From Halalkalibacter nanhaiisediminis (GTDB lineage: Bacteria; Bacillota; Bacilli; Bacillales; Bacillaceae_D), in NCBI RefSeq assembly GCF_007830185.1, contig NZ_VLKZ01000006.1, positions 62,001 to 126,000 of the forward strand: 64,000 bases of DNA, read 5' to 3'. Within the stretch, counting starts at the first letter, position 1. Each line of letters opens with the position of its first letter. A model generated the notes under the pieces. That model was not told the origin of the DNA, made no database searches, and worked only from the letters and a program-made list of their open reading frames with translations. The position numbers and the translations under genes are program-made. Of this stretch, positions 36,489-46,961 are shown piece by piece.

Positions 36489-38105
36489 ATGAAAAAGGTT
36501 ACATCCGTATTTACGATTTCAGTTGCGATAGCAGTTGCTTTTATTATTTGGGGCGTTGTTGCTCCAACGAATTTAGATGAAGTTACAACTACTATTCAAA
36601 GTTTTATTACGAATGAACTAGGATGGTTTTACCTCCTTGCGTCAACTGGCTTTTTAATCTTTTCTATTTACCTTATTTTTAGTCCGTACGGGAAAATTAA
36701 ATTAGGCAAACCTGATGAAAAGCCCGAATACAATTTTCTTACTTGGTTTGCTTTTTTATTCACAGCGGGAATGGGGATTGGCCTTGTATTCTGGGGTGTC
36801 GCAGAACCAATCTACCACTTCTTTGATCCTCCTACAACAGAACCCGAATCAAACTTAGCTGCTGGGGAAGCAATGCGCTATTCATTCTTTCACTGGGGTT
36901 TACACCCATGGGCTATTTACTCAGTCGTTGCCCTTGCATTAGCTTATTTTAATTTTCGTAAAGATTCTCCTGGTGTGATGAGTGCTGTCCTGAATCCATT
37001 ACTTGGTGATCGGACAAATGGTGGACTTGGCACAGCAATTAATGTTCTAGTTGTTTTTGCGACAATCTTTGGGGTAGCTACTTCACTAGGTTTTGGCGCT
37101 GCCCAAATTACTGCTGGACTTTCTTATTTAATGCCTAGCTTGCAGACAATGAACGGTACTTTATTACAATTACTTGTTATCTTAATCGTAACAGTTTTAT
37201 TTATGATTTCCGCTCAAACTGGTCTTAATAAAGGGATTCGTATCTTAAGTAAGTTTAATGTTTATCTTGCCATTATCTTAATGTTGTTTGTGCTTTTCTT
37301 TGGACCAACAAGCTATATTATGGGTGTATTTACACAAGGTGTCGGTAGTTATCTTCAAAACCTTGCTGGCATGAGTTTCAGTCTTGATGTGTATAACCCT
37401 TCAACCCATTGGGTTGAAGGATGGACAATTTTTTACTGGGCTTGGTGGATTTCGTGGGCACCATTCGTAGGAGCATTTATTGCCCGCGTATCAAAAGGTC
37501 GTACGATTCGAGAGTTTGTAATTGGTGTCCTTGCTGTACCAGCCGTATTTGGTGCATTCTGGTTTAGTGTATTTGGTGGAACAGCCATTCATTTGCAGCG
37601 TGAAGGAACAGCTGATATTATGAGTATGATGAACGATCTCGGAATGGAAGTAGCACTCTTTGCTGTTTTAGAGCAATTTCCACTCGGCATAATTCTTTCA
37701 ATCATTGCGGTTTTCTTAATTGCATCTTTCTTTGTCACATCCGCCGATTCAGCGACCGTTGTACTAGGCATGCAAACGACGAACGGAGAATTAGATCCAC
37801 CAAACTCTGTGAAATTTGTTTGGGGACTTATTATTTCCGCTACTGCTGCTGTATTATTATCTTCTGAGCAAGGATTAGGCGCTTTACAAACAGCTTCTAT
37901 TATTGCTGCATTTCCATTTACAATCATTATGATTATGATGATTTTCTCATTAATGAAATCATTACGAGCGGAAAAACCTACACTTGCTTCTGAGAAAGAA
38001 CGTATCCGTCAAGAACGTTACGAACTAAAACAGGAACGACAAAAGTTCAAACAGGAAAAAGTGGAATTCAAAAAAGAAAAAAATGAATTCAAGAAGAAGG
38101 ATTAA
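36489..38105 (+). CDS. BCCT-family compatible-solute transporter (OpuD/BetL type)
   Basis: This protein of about 538 residues has 12 hydrophobic helices and the BCCT signatures GMGIGLVFWGVAEPIYHF and VEGWTIFYWAWWISWAPFVGAFIARVSKGRTIREF. Such carriers import glycine betaine, choline or carnitine with sodium. The ATG at 36489 has AAAGGTGG seven bases upstream. The C-terminal cytosolic tail (about 495-538) is very rich in Lys, Glu, Gln and Arg, with repeated QER/KQE units that should form a long charged helix, perhaps the osmosensor. It has a strong downstream terminator. Confidence 0.93.
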   Translation: MKKVTSVFTISVAIAVAFIIWGVVAPTNLDEVTTTIQSFITNELGWFYLLASTGFLIFSIYLIFSPYGKIKLGKPDEKPEYNFLTWFAFLFTAGMGIGLVFWGVAEPIYHFFDPPTTEPESNLAAGEAMRYSFFHWGLHPWAIYSVVALALAYFNFRKDSPGVMSAVLNPLLGDRTNGGLGTAINVLVVFATIFGVATSLGFGAAQITAGLSYLMPSLQTMNGTLLQLLVILIVTVLFMISAQTGLNKGIRILSKFNVYLAIILMLFVLFFGPTSYIMGVFTQGVGSYLQNLAGMSFSLDVYNPSTHWVEGWTIFYWAWWISWAPFVGAFIARVSKGRTIREFVIGVLAVPAVFGAFWFSVFGGTAIHLQREGTADIMSMMNDLGMEVALFAVLEQFPLGIILSIIAVFLIASFFVTSADSATVVLGMQTTNGELDPPNSVKFVWGLIISATAAVLLSSEQGLGALQTASIIAAFPFTIIMIMMIFSLMKSLRAEKPTLASEKERIRQERYELKQERQKFKQEKVEFKKEKNEFKKKD

Positions 38106-38118
38106 TACATGTGTAACG

Positions 38119-38149
38119 AGACTGACTCATTAAGAGGTCAGTCTTTTTT
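38119..38149 (+). terminator. BCCT transporter terminator
   Basis: AGACTGAC pairs with GTCAGTCT, followed by TTTTT. Confidence 0.85.
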
Positions 38150-38203
38150 CTTTTCTAAATATTTCTATTTGATGACAATTACTTACTGATAGCCTTTACA
38201 TGT

Positions 38204-38232
38204 TTAGCACGTGATAAAATAAGGTATATAAT
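38204..38232 (+). promoter_or_regulatory. Promoter candidate within a 12-bp tandem repeat
   Basis: TTAGCA and a perfect TATAAT are 17 bases apart, 45 bases before the ATG of the lipoprotein. The -10 lies at the junction of the tandem repeat. Confidence 0.5.
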
Positions 38233-38242
38233 AAGGTATATA
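38219..38242 (+). repeat. Exact 12-bp tandem repeat
   Basis: ATAAGGTATATA occurs twice with no gap (38219-38230 and 38231-38242). It creates the -10 element of the following gene. Confidence 0.85.
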
Positions 38243-38277
38243 TAAACACATATTCATTAATAAGGAAGTGACATATA

Positions 38278-38694
38278 ATGGACAAGTACTTTGGAATAAT
38301 CATTTTTAGTTCATTTTTTCTATTAAACGCTTGTGTGTCCTCCGCCTCAACAATGGAAAATCCACTTCAGTCACAACCTAGTGAGACTTTTACGGTTCTT
38401 TTTTCAGATACATCAACAATGCATAAGGAAACTAACTATTACAATGCCTTATTAGAGTTACAACAAACTTATCAAACAGATACTCCCTCATTGATCATTA
38501 TTGATGCCACAGAACATGACATCGTTCGCTACTTTAATATTGAACAATTCCCAACGATTATTGTTTTAACGGGAGAAAAAGAAAATTTGAGGATCGAAGG
38601 TCCATTTTCAAAAGATGAAATATTAGCACATCTAATTGAAGTCTATCATTTAGATAAGGAAGTATTAAATCCATTGATACAATCTCTTTCTTAA
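38278..38694 (+). CDS. Thioredoxin-fold lipoprotein lacking a redox CXXC
   Basis: This 138-residue protein has the signal and lipobox FLLNACVSS (Cys19). The mature part has the look of a thioredoxin fold: TFTVLFSDTST strand, LLELQQTYQTDTPSLIIIDATEHDIVRYFNIEQFPTIIVL with a cis-Pro-like FPT, and a final helix. The position of the redox motif is occupied by SDTSTMHKE, so it has no CXXC. It may bind rather than oxidise. I recognise no named family. AAGGAAGTG precedes the ATG. Confidence 0.65.
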   Translation: MDKYFGIIIFSSFFLLNACVSSASTMENPLQSQPSETFTVLFSDTSTMHKETNYYNALLELQQTYQTDTPSLIIIDATEHDIVRYFNIEQFPTIIVLTGEKENLRIEGPFSKDEILAHLIEVYHLDKEVLNPLIQSLS

Positions 38695-38714
38695 AAAATT
38701 TTCTATTTATAAAT

Positions 38715-38750
38715 AACAAGCTGACTCCTTATTTAAAGAGTCAGCTTGTT
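38715..38750. terminator. Bidirectional terminator
   Basis: AACAAGCTGACTC and GAGTCAGCTTGTT pair around ten bases. It separates the plus-strand lipoprotein gene from the converging gene that ends at 38773. Confidence 0.85.
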
Positions 38751-38772
38751 GTTTATAAATTTCATTTTATCT

Positions 38773-39069
38773 TTAATGTAACGGATGTAAACCAAAAGGA
38801 TGTCGTTCATAATATACTTCCTCTGCTTTTTGCCTCATTTCTACCCAGCTTGAAAAACATGTTTTTGTCCGTACATGTATTTGTTCATGAAATGCACGTT
38901 CTAGTGCCTCCTCACAGGGAGCATGTAAACCCACTGCCTCTACTAGTGCCCCCCAGTCCTTAAAACCTGTATATGTTTGCATAAATTGTTCTGTAAATAA
39001 GAGTGGATATGGAATGTGAGCATGCGCTTTCGTAATGGCATTAAATATATTTTTAAAAGATTTTAGCAT
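38773..39069 (-). CDS. Hypothetical protein
   Basis: This 98-residue protein starts MLKSFKNIFNAITKAHAHIPYPLLF and ends in HPFGLHPLH. It is rich in His and aromatic residues and has helical segments (DWGALVEAVGLHAPCEEALERAFHEQ; SSWVEMRQKAEEVYYE). There is no signal peptide. I do not recognise it. A promoter candidate (TTGGCG-18-TAAATT on the minus strand) lies upstream, with a perfect inverted repeat TTACTCA-7-TGAGTAA (39109-39129) between its elements, so it may have its own repressor. A terminator lies just past its stop. Confidence 0.55.
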   Translation of the reverse strand: MLKSFKNIFNAITKAHAHIPYPLLFTEQFMQTYTGFKDWGALVEAVGLHAPCEEALERAFHEQIHVRTKTCFSSWVEMRQKAEEVYYERHPFGLHPLH

Positions 39070-39108
39070 ACAAAATCACGACCTCTCTTAGTTTAATGTT
39101 AGTTAAAT

Positions 39109-39129
39109 TTACTCAGGTCTTGTGAGTAA
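39109..39129. promoter_or_regulatory. Operator-like inverted repeat
   Basis: TTACTCA and TGAGTAA form a perfect 7-bp inverted repeat with a 7-base spacer. It overlaps the promoter candidate of the hypothetical gene downstream. Confidence 0.5.
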
Positions 39130-39151
39130 CGCCAAGTTCTCACATTCTATA

Positions 39152-39216
39152 GACAAAAAGGCTGTAACTAGATATAACAGTTACAGCCTTCGGTTTTCCG
39201 ATCAGCTTTTACTCTT
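39152..39216 (-). ncRNA. Candidate small RNA or attenuator leader
   Basis: On the minus strand TTGACA (39246-39251) and TAATAT (39223-39228) are 17 bases apart and would start an RNA near 39216. It folds into a small CGG-AAAA-CCG hairpin and then a strong terminator, AAGGCTGTAACT with AGTTACAGCCTT followed by TTTGTC. The RNA is about 65 bases. No ORF is present. It lies between the pdhD terminator and the unknown gene at 38773, so it could be an independent RNA or an attenuator for that gene. Confidence 0.45.
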
Positions 39217-39222
39217 TCTTTT

Positions 39223-39251
39223 ATATTATTCATATTATACCTAGTTGTCAA
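39223..39251 (-). promoter_or_regulatory. Promoter for the candidate small RNA
   Basis: It has a perfect -35 TTGACA, a 17-base spacer and -10 TAATAT on the minus strand. Confidence 0.55.
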
Positions 39252-39271
39252 GTAGGTTTTAGTGGAATAAA

Positions 39272-39325
39272 AAAAGCTGACGTTAAATCCTAAGAAAAAC
39301 TTAGGGACTTATAACGTCAGCTTTT
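39272..39325 (-). terminator. pdhABCD operon terminator
   Basis: AAAAGCTGACGTTA pairs with TAACGTCAGCTTTT, with an inner TCCTAAG/CTTAGGGA helix, then TTTTTT on the minus strand. Confidence 0.85.
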
Positions 39326-39335
39326 GCATTTTAAC

Positions 39336-40745
39336 TTACTTTACAATATGAATCGGTGTTCCAAGAGCAACTTCAGCTGCTTCCATTGTGATTTCACCGA
39401 GTGATGGATGTGCATGAATTGTTAATGCAATATCCTCAGCTGTCATGCCTGTTTCAATCGCAAGACCAAGCTCAGCAATAACATCAGATGCGTTAGCACC
39501 AGCAATTTGAGCACCAATTACTAGTCCATCTTCCTTACGAGTGATAAGCTTCATGAAGCCATCTGAATCGTTAAGAGATAACGCACGACCATTTGCAGCA
39601 AATGGGAATTTAGATGCAACTACATCATACCCAGCTTCTTTTGCTTCCGCTTCAGTATAACCGACAGTAGCAAGTTCAGGTTCAGAGAATACAACTGCTG
39701 GAATCGCAAGATAATCGATTTCTGATTTTTCACCCGAAATAGCTTCTGCAGCAATTTTACCTTCATAAGAAGCTTTATGTGCAAGTGGTGGTCCAGCAAC
39801 AATATCACCAATAGCGAAGATATTTTTATTGCTTGTACGACATTGCTTGTCTATTTTGATAAGACCACGCTCGTCTAATTCAACACCAACTTGCTCAAGA
39901 CCAAGTTCATCCGTATTCGGTTTACGTCCTACTGTAACAAGAACATAATCAGCCTCAAATACTTCTTCCTTGCCTTTTACTTCAGCTGTTACTTTTACGC
40001 CGTTCTCTGTTTCTTCGACACCTTTTGCCATAGCTTCCATTTTAAACTCAACGCCATTTTTCTTCAGGCGACGCTCAACAAGCTTAGCCATTTGTTTCTC
40101 AAAGCCACCAAGAATTTGCTTAGTACCTTCAAGCACAACAACTTCAGTACCCATGTTAGCATAAGCACCTGAGAGCTCGATACCAATGTAACCTCCACCG
40201 ATAACAACTAACTTTTTAGGAACTTCTTTAAGAGCAAGTGCTCCAGTAGAGTTAATGACACGGTCGGAATATTTGAATCCAGGAATTTCAATTGGAGTTG
40301 AGCCTGTAGCAATGATACAATTTTTGAAATTGTATGTTTGTGCGCTCTTATCATCCATTACTCGTACAGAGTTTTCAGAAGCAAAATATGCTTCACCACG
40401 AACGATTTCGACTTTGTTTCCTTTTAAAAGGCCTTCAACACCACCTGTTAATTTCTTAACAACAGATGCTTTCCATTCTTGAACCTTTTCAAAGTTAAGA
40501 GATACTTTTTCGGCAATAATTCCCATTTCATCAGAATGAAGTGCATGATGATAACGGTGACCAGCTGAAATTAAAGCTTTTGAAGGAATACAACCAACGT
40601 TTAGACAAACGCCGCCCATTTCTCCTTTTTCGACAATTGTTACTTTTTGTCCTAGTTGGGCTGCACGAATAGCTGCAACATAACCTCCAGGACCTGAACC
40701 GATGACAAGTGTGTCTACTTCATTTGCGAAATCTCCAACAACCAT
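39336..40745 (-). CDS. pdhD: Dihydrolipoamide dehydrogenase, PDH E3
   Basis: This 469-residue flavoprotein reoxidises dihydrolipoamide and reduces NAD. Motifs are [12 protein letters not shown] (FAD), the redox pair C47/C52 in [33 protein letters not shown] (NAD), and HAHPSLGE (catalytic His). It starts three bases after pdhC and has GGAGGGG upstream. It is the last gene of pdhABCD. Confidence 0.96.
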   Translation of the reverse strand: MVVGDFANEVDTLVIGSGPGGYVAAIRAAQLGQKVTIVEKGEMGGVCLNVGCIPSKALISAGHRYHHALHSDEMGIIAEKVSLNFEKVQEWKASVVKKLTGGVEGLLKGNKVEIVRGEAYFASENSVRVMDDKSAQTYNFKNCIIATGSTPIEIPGFKYSDRVINSTGALALKEVPKKLVVIGGGYIGIELSGAYANMGTEVVVLEGTKQILGGFEKQMAKLVERRLKKNGVEFKMEAMAKGVEETENGVKVTAEVKGKEEVFEADYVLVTVGRKPNTDELGLEQVGVELDERGLIKIDKQCRTSNKNIFAIGDIVAGPPLAHKASYEGKIAAEAISGEKSEIDYLAIPAVVFSEPELATVGYTEAEAKEAGYDVVASKFPFAANGRALSLNDSDGFMKLITRKEDGLVIGAQIAGANASDVIAELGLAIETGMTAEDIALTIHAHPSLGEITMEAAEVALGTPIHIVK

Positions 40746-40748
40746 GCA

Positions 40749-42035
40749 TTACCCCTCCATTAATAATAATTGTGGATCACTTAATAGACGCTTCACGTGG
40801 TTTAGTGCATTCTGAGCTGTTACGCCATCAATCAGACGGTGGTCATAGCTAATAGATAAAGCTAATACCGGTGCTGCTATAATTTCGCCATTTTTCACAA
40901 CTGGCTTCTCTTCAATACGTCCAATTCCTAAGATAGCAACTTCTGGATGATTAATAACTGGTGTAAACCAAAGACCACGAGCAGAACCTACGTTAGAAAT
41001 TGTGGCGGAGCCGCCCTTCATTTCTGCACCACTAAGTTTACCATCACGAGCTTTAACTGCCAACTCATTAATTTCATCTGCTAGCGCAAAGATTGATTTA
41101 CGATCTGCATCTTTGACAACAGGAACAAAAAGACCATGCTCTGTATCAGCTGCAATTCCGATATTGAAGTACTTTTTGTAGACAATTTCTTCATTCGCAT
41201 CATCGATCGACGCATTAAGCGCAGGATACTTACGAAGTGCCGATGTTAAAGCTTTTACGACATATGGTAAGTACGTAAGCTTAGTACCTTGCTCTGCAGC
41301 AATTTCTTTGTATTGCTTACGATGTGCAACTAAAGCAGAAACTTCAACTTCATCCATATGTGTTACGTGAGGAGCCGTGTGTTTAGAGTTAACCATCGCT
41401 TTTGCAATTGCTTTACGAATTCCTTTAAATGGTACACGCTCTTCAAGCTCACCAACAGGAATTGTAGTAGGCTCTGACTTTTTAGTTGTATCAGTGCTTG
41501 TTGTTTCTTTTTCTTCATTAGCGCTTGGAGCTGCTTCAGCTGTCGCTCCACCATTTAAGAATGAATCGATATCATCTTTTAAAATTCGACCATTTTTTCC
41601 TGAGCCACTTACTTTTTGAATGCTTACACCTTTTTCACGAGCATATTTACGAACAGATGGCATTGCAATGACACGAGTATCATTATTTTCATCGTCGTTT
41701 GTTGAATCAGCATTAGCTTCTTTTGATGAAGCTTCTTCTTTTTTCGGCTCTTCTTGTTCTTCTGCAGGAGCACTTTCTTCTTCAGCTGGATTGGCATCAC
41801 CAGCATCAATTGTGACAAGAACATCACCTACAATGCTTACTGTACCCTCTTCTACTTTGATTTCTAGAACTTTCCCGTCAACAGGAGAAGGAATTTCTAC
41901 AACCGCTTTATCGTTTTGAACCTCAAGAAGAATATCGTCTTCTTTAATCTCATCACCTGGTTTAACAAACCATTTTACAATTTCACCTTCATGAATACCT
42001 TCACCAATATCAGGCAGTTTAAATTCATATGCCAC
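40749..42035 (-). CDS. pdhC: Dihydrolipoamide acetyltransferase, PDH E2
   Basis: This protein of about 428 residues forms the core of pyruvate dehydrogenase. It has an N-terminal lipoyl domain with Lys43 in NDKAVVE. A long Glu/Ala/Ser-rich linker follows, then a peripheral-subunit-binding domain ([28 protein letters not shown]). The C-terminal acetyltransferase domain has catalytic SYDHRLIDG. The GTG at 42035 is chosen because AAAGGAGG lies eight bases upstream; the upstream ATG lacks a site. Confidence 0.95.
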   Translation of the reverse strand: MAYEFKLPDIGEGIHEGEIVKWFVKPGDEIKEDDILLEVQNDKAVVEIPSPVDGKVLEIKVEEGTVSIVGDVLVTIDAGDANPAEEESAPAEEQEEPKKEEASSKEANADSTNDDENNDTRVIAMPSVRKYAREKGVSIQKVSGSGKNGRILKDDIDSFLNGGATAEAAPSANEEKETTSTDTTKKSEPTTIPVGELEERVPFKGIRKAIAKAMVNSKHTAPHVTHMDEVEVSALVAHRKQYKEIAAEQGTKLTYLPYVVKALTSALRKYPALNASIDDANEEIVYKKYFNIGIAADTEHGLFVPVVKDADRKSIFALADEINELAVKARDGKLSGAEMKGGSATISNVGSARGLWFTPVINHPEVAILGIGRIEEKPVVKNGEIIAAPVLALSISYDHRLIDGVTAQNALNHVKRLLSDPQLLLMEG

Positions 42036-42086
42036 TTGAAGTGCCTCCTTTATTATAAACATTCTTCGGTAACAATTAGTGGAAAA

Positions 42087-42106
42087 GGAAAGACTCTCAT
42101 CTTTCC
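42087..42106 (-). terminator. Intra-operon hairpin between pdhB and pdhC
   Basis: GGAAAGA and TCTTTCC pair around six bases, followed on the minus strand by TTTTCC. It lies in a 93-base gap, so it may partly terminate or stabilise the mRNA. Confidence 0.6.
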
Positions 42107-42128
42107 TCCATCATAACTAGTCTATTAT

Positions 42129-43106
42129 TTAAAAATTAACTACTGTCTTTGCTTTTTCTACAATTTCTGTATGATCAGGTAACCAATCATCTTCGACAGC
42201 TGCAAACGGATAAATAGTATCTGGAGCTGTTACACGAAGTACTGGAGCTTCAAGACTAAGGATCGCTCGTTCAGTAATTTCAGCAACAACATTAGCTGCA
42301 ATACCAGCTTGCTTTTGTGCTTCTTGAACAACAATTGCACGATTAGTCTTTTCAACAGAAGTAATAATGGTATCGATATCAAGTGGACTAATTGTCATTA
42401 GGTCAATAACCTCAACATCAATTCCGTCTTTTTCTAGTTCTTCTGCAGCTTTTAGTGAAGCGTGTACCATTGCTCCGTATGTAACAATAGTTAAGTCCTT
42501 TCCTTCACGCTTAATATCAGCTTTCCCAAGTGGGATTGTGTACTCTTCTTCTGGTACTTCTCCACGGAATGAACGGTAAAGCTTCATGTGCTCAAGGTAA
42601 ACGACTGGATCATTATCACGGATCGCAGAAATTAGTAATCCCTTTGCATCATATGGTGTTGAAGGAATAACAACTTTTAAACCAGGCGTTTGTGCCATTA
42701 AACCTTCTAAACTATCAGCATGCATTTCAGGTGTTTTTACTCCTCCACCAAATGGTGAACGAACTGTAATTGGCGCATGCTGCTTTCCACCTGTACGATA
42801 GCGAAGACGATTCATTTGACCCGCAACCGAATCAAACACCTCAAATACAAAACCGAAAAATTGAACTTCCATAACTGGACGGAATCCAGTTAAACCTAAA
42901 CCTATTGCCAAACCACCAATACCAGATTCAGCTAATGGTGTGTCAAATACACGTTCTTCACCAAATTCTTTTTGTAAGCCTTCAGTAGCTCGGAATACGC
43001 CACCGTTTTGACCGACGTCTTCACCAAACACAAGAACATCTTCATTATTCTTAAGCTCATTACGCATTGCATCCGTAATCGCTTGAATCATCGTCATTTG
43101 CGCCAT
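42129..43106 (-). CDS. pdhB: Pyruvate dehydrogenase E1 beta
   Basis: This 325-residue E1 beta subunit is a transketolase-like protein. It opens [15 protein letters not shown] and has [16 protein letters not shown], then [21 protein letters not shown] and [13 protein letters not shown]. The C-terminal transketolase domain has [20 protein letters not shown]. It makes the E1 heterotetramer with PdhA. It follows pdhA by three bases. Confidence 0.95.
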   Translation of the reverse strand: MAQMTMIQAITDAMRNELKNNEDVLVFGEDVGQNGGVFRATEGLQKEFGEERVFDTPLAESGIGGLAIGLGLTGFRPVMEVQFFGFVFEVFDSVAGQMNRLRYRTGGKQHAPITVRSPFGGGVKTPEMHADSLEGLMAQTPGLKVVIPSTPYDAKGLLISAIRDNDPVVYLEHMKLYRSFRGEVPEEEYTIPLGKADIKREGKDLTIVTYGAMVHASLKAAEELEKDGIDVEVIDLMTISPLDIDTIITSVEKTNRAIVVQEAQKQAGIAANVVAEITERAILSLEAPVLRVTAPDTIYPFAAVEDDWLPDHTEIVEKAKTVVNF

Positions 43107-43109
43107 AGC

Positions 43110-44684
<1,575 letters not shown>

Positions 44685-45335
44685 CTATTCATAGCGTACA
44701 TTTAGCTCAGCTGCTTTATAAAAGGATCTTTTCATTTCATTATATTCATCGGTTGACCGATTAAATTTCTCTTTTTGTTCATTCACTTGTCCATACGATT
44801 CATTTACAAGTTCAATGTGTGATTGTAATTCTTCTAATGTTAAATCTTCTTGCTTTAACATTTCAAATAGTGTTCGATCACTATTAATAGCCTCAGAGTA
44901 TGCAACGTATAAAGCTTGGTAGTTCTCAAACCGCTCATTCATCGTTTTCTTAAGATCTTCTAATAGCGATCTCAACTCTTCTCCTTCAATATTACTAACT
45001 TGTTCTTCTATTTGTATAAATTCTTCATAACTTGCTTCAATGCTCTCTTTTTCTTGTTCAATCATCGTTACGCGTGAATCAATTGATACAAGTGCCTCGT
45101 CAGCCAGAGTAGAAATCTGTTCAAACTCATCCGTCCCTAGAGCAACAATTTCTTCAAATAGTTCATTTTCCCTTTCTTCTGCACTATGCAGAGGTTCTTG
45201 CTGTTCTTCGAAAACCTGCTCATGTTCAACGGAATTCTCCAAATGTTGGTAAACTACCTCAGTAGGTTCCTCACCACAGGCAGTTAATACTATTACAGCT
45301 ACACCAAGTAAAGGTAACCATCTGTTCAAACTCAT
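44685..45335 (-). CDS. ykyA: YkyA-type cell-wall-binding lipoprotein
   Basis: This 216-residue protein has a lipobox LTAC at residue 20. The mature part is mostly coiled-coil-prone helix rich in Glu and Lys (EQQEPLHSAEERENELFEEI; KESIEASYEEFIQIEEQV; YGQVNEQKEKFNRSTDEYNEMKRSFY). It matches YkyA, annotated as a putative cell-wall-binding lipoprotein. It lies upstream of pdhA, as in B. subtilis, but has its own terminator. Function is unknown. Confidence 0.85.
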   Translation of the reverse strand: MSLNRWLPLLGVAVIVLTACGEEPTEVVYQHLENSVEHEQVFEEQQEPLHSAEERENELFEEIVALGTDEFEQISTLADEALVSIDSRVTMIEQEKESIEASYEEFIQIEEQVSNIEGEELRSLLEDLKKTMNERFENYQALYVAYSEAINSDRTLFEMLKQEDLTLEELQSHIELVNESYGQVNEQKEKFNRSTDEYNEMKRSFYKAAELNVRYE

Positions 45336-45589
45336 CCTATTCCCCCTAAGTTTCTTTATCTATCGACCTACTATCTAACTCTTACACTAAATCAACAAAA
45401 TCGTATTGACAATACCTTTTTCAAACTTAAACGATGCTAGTATATGAGTAAAATTCTTTCAATATGAACTTGTCTGAACAAATAAATAAATTTTTAAAAA
45501 TGGGCATCCATCCAACCACCGTTGATGAAAGTGCATATTGTAATTAGTGAATCGCAGCTAATGCGGTTGATGACAAAAAGGAGGAATGT

Positions 45590-45799
45590 ATGATGTACGG
45601 ATATGGTGGACATTGTTGTTATGATCCATGTGGATACGGTGCTCCTGTTGCAGGTTATGGGTATGGCGCTCCCGTTGCGCCAGTTGCAGGCGTTGGTTAC
45701 GGTCCTGGGTACGGCTGCGGCGGAAGAGGCTTTGCTTTAATCGTTGTTCTTTTTATCCTACTTATTATTGTAGGAGCTTCGCGTTTTGGCCATTGCTAA
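45590..45799 (+). CDS. YjcZ-family sporulation peptide
   Basis: This 69-residue protein has a Gly/Tyr/Pro/Ala-rich repeat region ([25 protein letters not shown]) and a single hydrophobic helix, [17 protein letters not shown]. The hydrophobic end is the hallmark of the YjcZ/SscA family of small spore-associated proteins. AAAGGAGG precedes the ATG. It probably associates with a spore or membrane layer. The repetitive part is longer than in the shortest relatives. Confidence 0.8.
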   Translation: MMYGYGGHCCYDPCGYGAPVAGYGYGAPVAPVAGVGYGPGYGCGGRGFALIVVLFILLIIVGASRFGHC

Positions 45800-45808
45800 C
45801 GTATAATA

Positions 45809-45850
45809 AAGCAGAAATAAGGCTTTTTAAGCTTATATCTGCTTTTTTTC
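45809..45850 (+). terminator. Terminator of the YjcZ-type gene
   Basis: AAAGCAGA-ATAAGGC pairs with GCTTAT-TCTGC, followed by TTTTTTT. Confidence 0.8.
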
Positions 45851-45940
45851 TTCTTAAAAAAGTGACCATTTGTAAAACCACTTGATCTTTCCCCTATTTC
45901 TTCATAAAGTAAACGTATGTGTAAAAGGAGTGATACATAA

Positions 45941-46483
45941 ATGATAACGATGAAAGATATAGTTCGCGAAGGTCATCCTGTTCTGAGACAAATCGCTAAG
46001 GAAGTAACTCTTCCCGCAAGTAAAGAAGAAAAAAAAATTCTTCAAAAAATGCTTGAATTCGTAAAAAATAGTCAAGACCCTGAAATTGCGGAGAAATATG
46101 ACCTTAGACCAGGTATCGGTCTTGCCGCCCCTCAAATTGGTGTCTCAAAAAGAATGTTCGCTGTTCATGTAACAGATGAACAAGATCAATTATATAGTAT
46201 GGGATTGTTTAATCCGAAAATTATCAGTCATTCCATCGAAGAAACTCATTTAGATGGCGGAGAAGGCTGCCTATCTGTTGACAGAGATATTCTAGGAGAT
46301 GTCCCCCGGTACGCAAGAATAACAGTGAAGGGAACAACCCTAGATGATAAAGAAGTAACATTACGGTTACGTGGCTTAGTAGCAATTGTATTTCAACATG
46401 AGCTTGATCATTTAAATGGCATCATGTTTTATGACCGTATTGAAGGCTTTAAAGATAAACTAAAAAAAGAACTTCCTAACTAA
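45941..46483 (+). CDS. def: Peptide deformylase
   Basis: This 180-residue metal enzyme removes the N-formyl group from nascent proteins. The three motifs are GIGLAAPQIG (58-67), EGCLSV (C110) and HELDHLNG (H153, E154, H157). The sequence is of the longer Gram-positive type II form. The ATG at 45941 has GGAGTGAT upstream; a second ATG three codons later is an alternative. It corresponds to B. subtilis defB/ykrB. A strong terminator follows. Confidence 0.95.
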   Translation: MITMKDIVREGHPVLRQIAKEVTLPASKEEKKILQKMLEFVKNSQDPEIAEKYDLRPGIGLAAPQIGVSKRMFAVHVTDEQDQLYSMGLFNPKIISHSIEETHLDGGEGCLSVDRDILGDVPRYARITVKGTTLDDKEVTLRLRGLVAIVFQHELDHLNGIMFYDRIEGFKDKLKKELPN

Positions 46484-46491
46484 TGAAGCAA

Positions 46492-46531
46492 AAGAAGGAT
46501 CGTAAGCAGTCGCTTAGATCCTTCTTTTTTT
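46492..46531 (+). terminator. def terminator
   Basis: AAGAAGGATC pairs with GATCCTTCTT and has an inner TAAGC/GCTTA helix, followed by TTTTT. Confidence 0.88.
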
Positions 46532-46731
46532 ATTTATTCATTAACTCAAGTAAATAATGCTTCCTTCGTTATTAGTATCTAACTTTCTAAATAAACACTA
46601 TCCCAATTATTCCCTCGAACAGAGAATAAAGAAGTAGCACATACTATTTATAACAAAAGCCTCTCTAATTGGTCGTGCATTGATAATAAATCCATTTGAA
46701 AACATCCCATTATCTAGTAAGGAGGATTCAT

Positions 46732-46809
46732 ATGTTGAAAAAACTTCGCAGAAAAATTATAAACGGATGTAAAAATCTTTTACCTAAAAAAAGACTAATC
46801 GAAGTATAG
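46732..46809 (+). CDS. Possible 25-residue cationic peptide
   Basis: A short frame of 25 codons begins MLKKLRRKII and ends in KKRLIEV. It has about nine Lys/Arg, one Glu and one Cys, so it is strongly cationic and amphipathic. AAGGAGG lies seven to eight bases upstream of the ATG, as good a site as those of the large genes nearby. It lies alone between the def terminator and rpoY. There is no matching family known to me. Function could be membrane- or ribosome-related, or it may be an untranslated accident. Confidence 0.4.
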   Translation: MLKKLRRKIINGCKNLLPKKRLIEV

Positions 46810-46898
46810 TATTCCACCTTTTTGCCAACAATAAAGGTTTGTCATGCCGAAATGGAGAGTATGAGAATAAACAAACGTTTCTGAAAGAAAAGAAAAAC

Positions 46899-46927
46899 AT
46901 GAAATACATCGTCAATTGCTTTATAAT
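46899..46927 (+). promoter_or_regulatory. Promoter of rpoY-rnjA
   Basis: ATGAAA and a perfect TATAAT are separated by 17 bases, 35 bases before the rpoY ATG. Confidence 0.5.
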
Positions 46928-46961
46928 GAAAATATAACCAATGTTAAGGAGAGGTAACACT

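Noticed and set aside
41620-41919. Ser/Ala-rich frame antisense to the pdhC linker
   Set aside because: It mirrors the Glu/Ala-rich linker of E2; no ribosome site and no family pattern.
45590-45720. Short repeats in the YjcZ-type gene as a CRISPR or tandem array
   Set aside because: They are codon-level Gly-Tyr repeats inside a coding sequence, without constant spacers.
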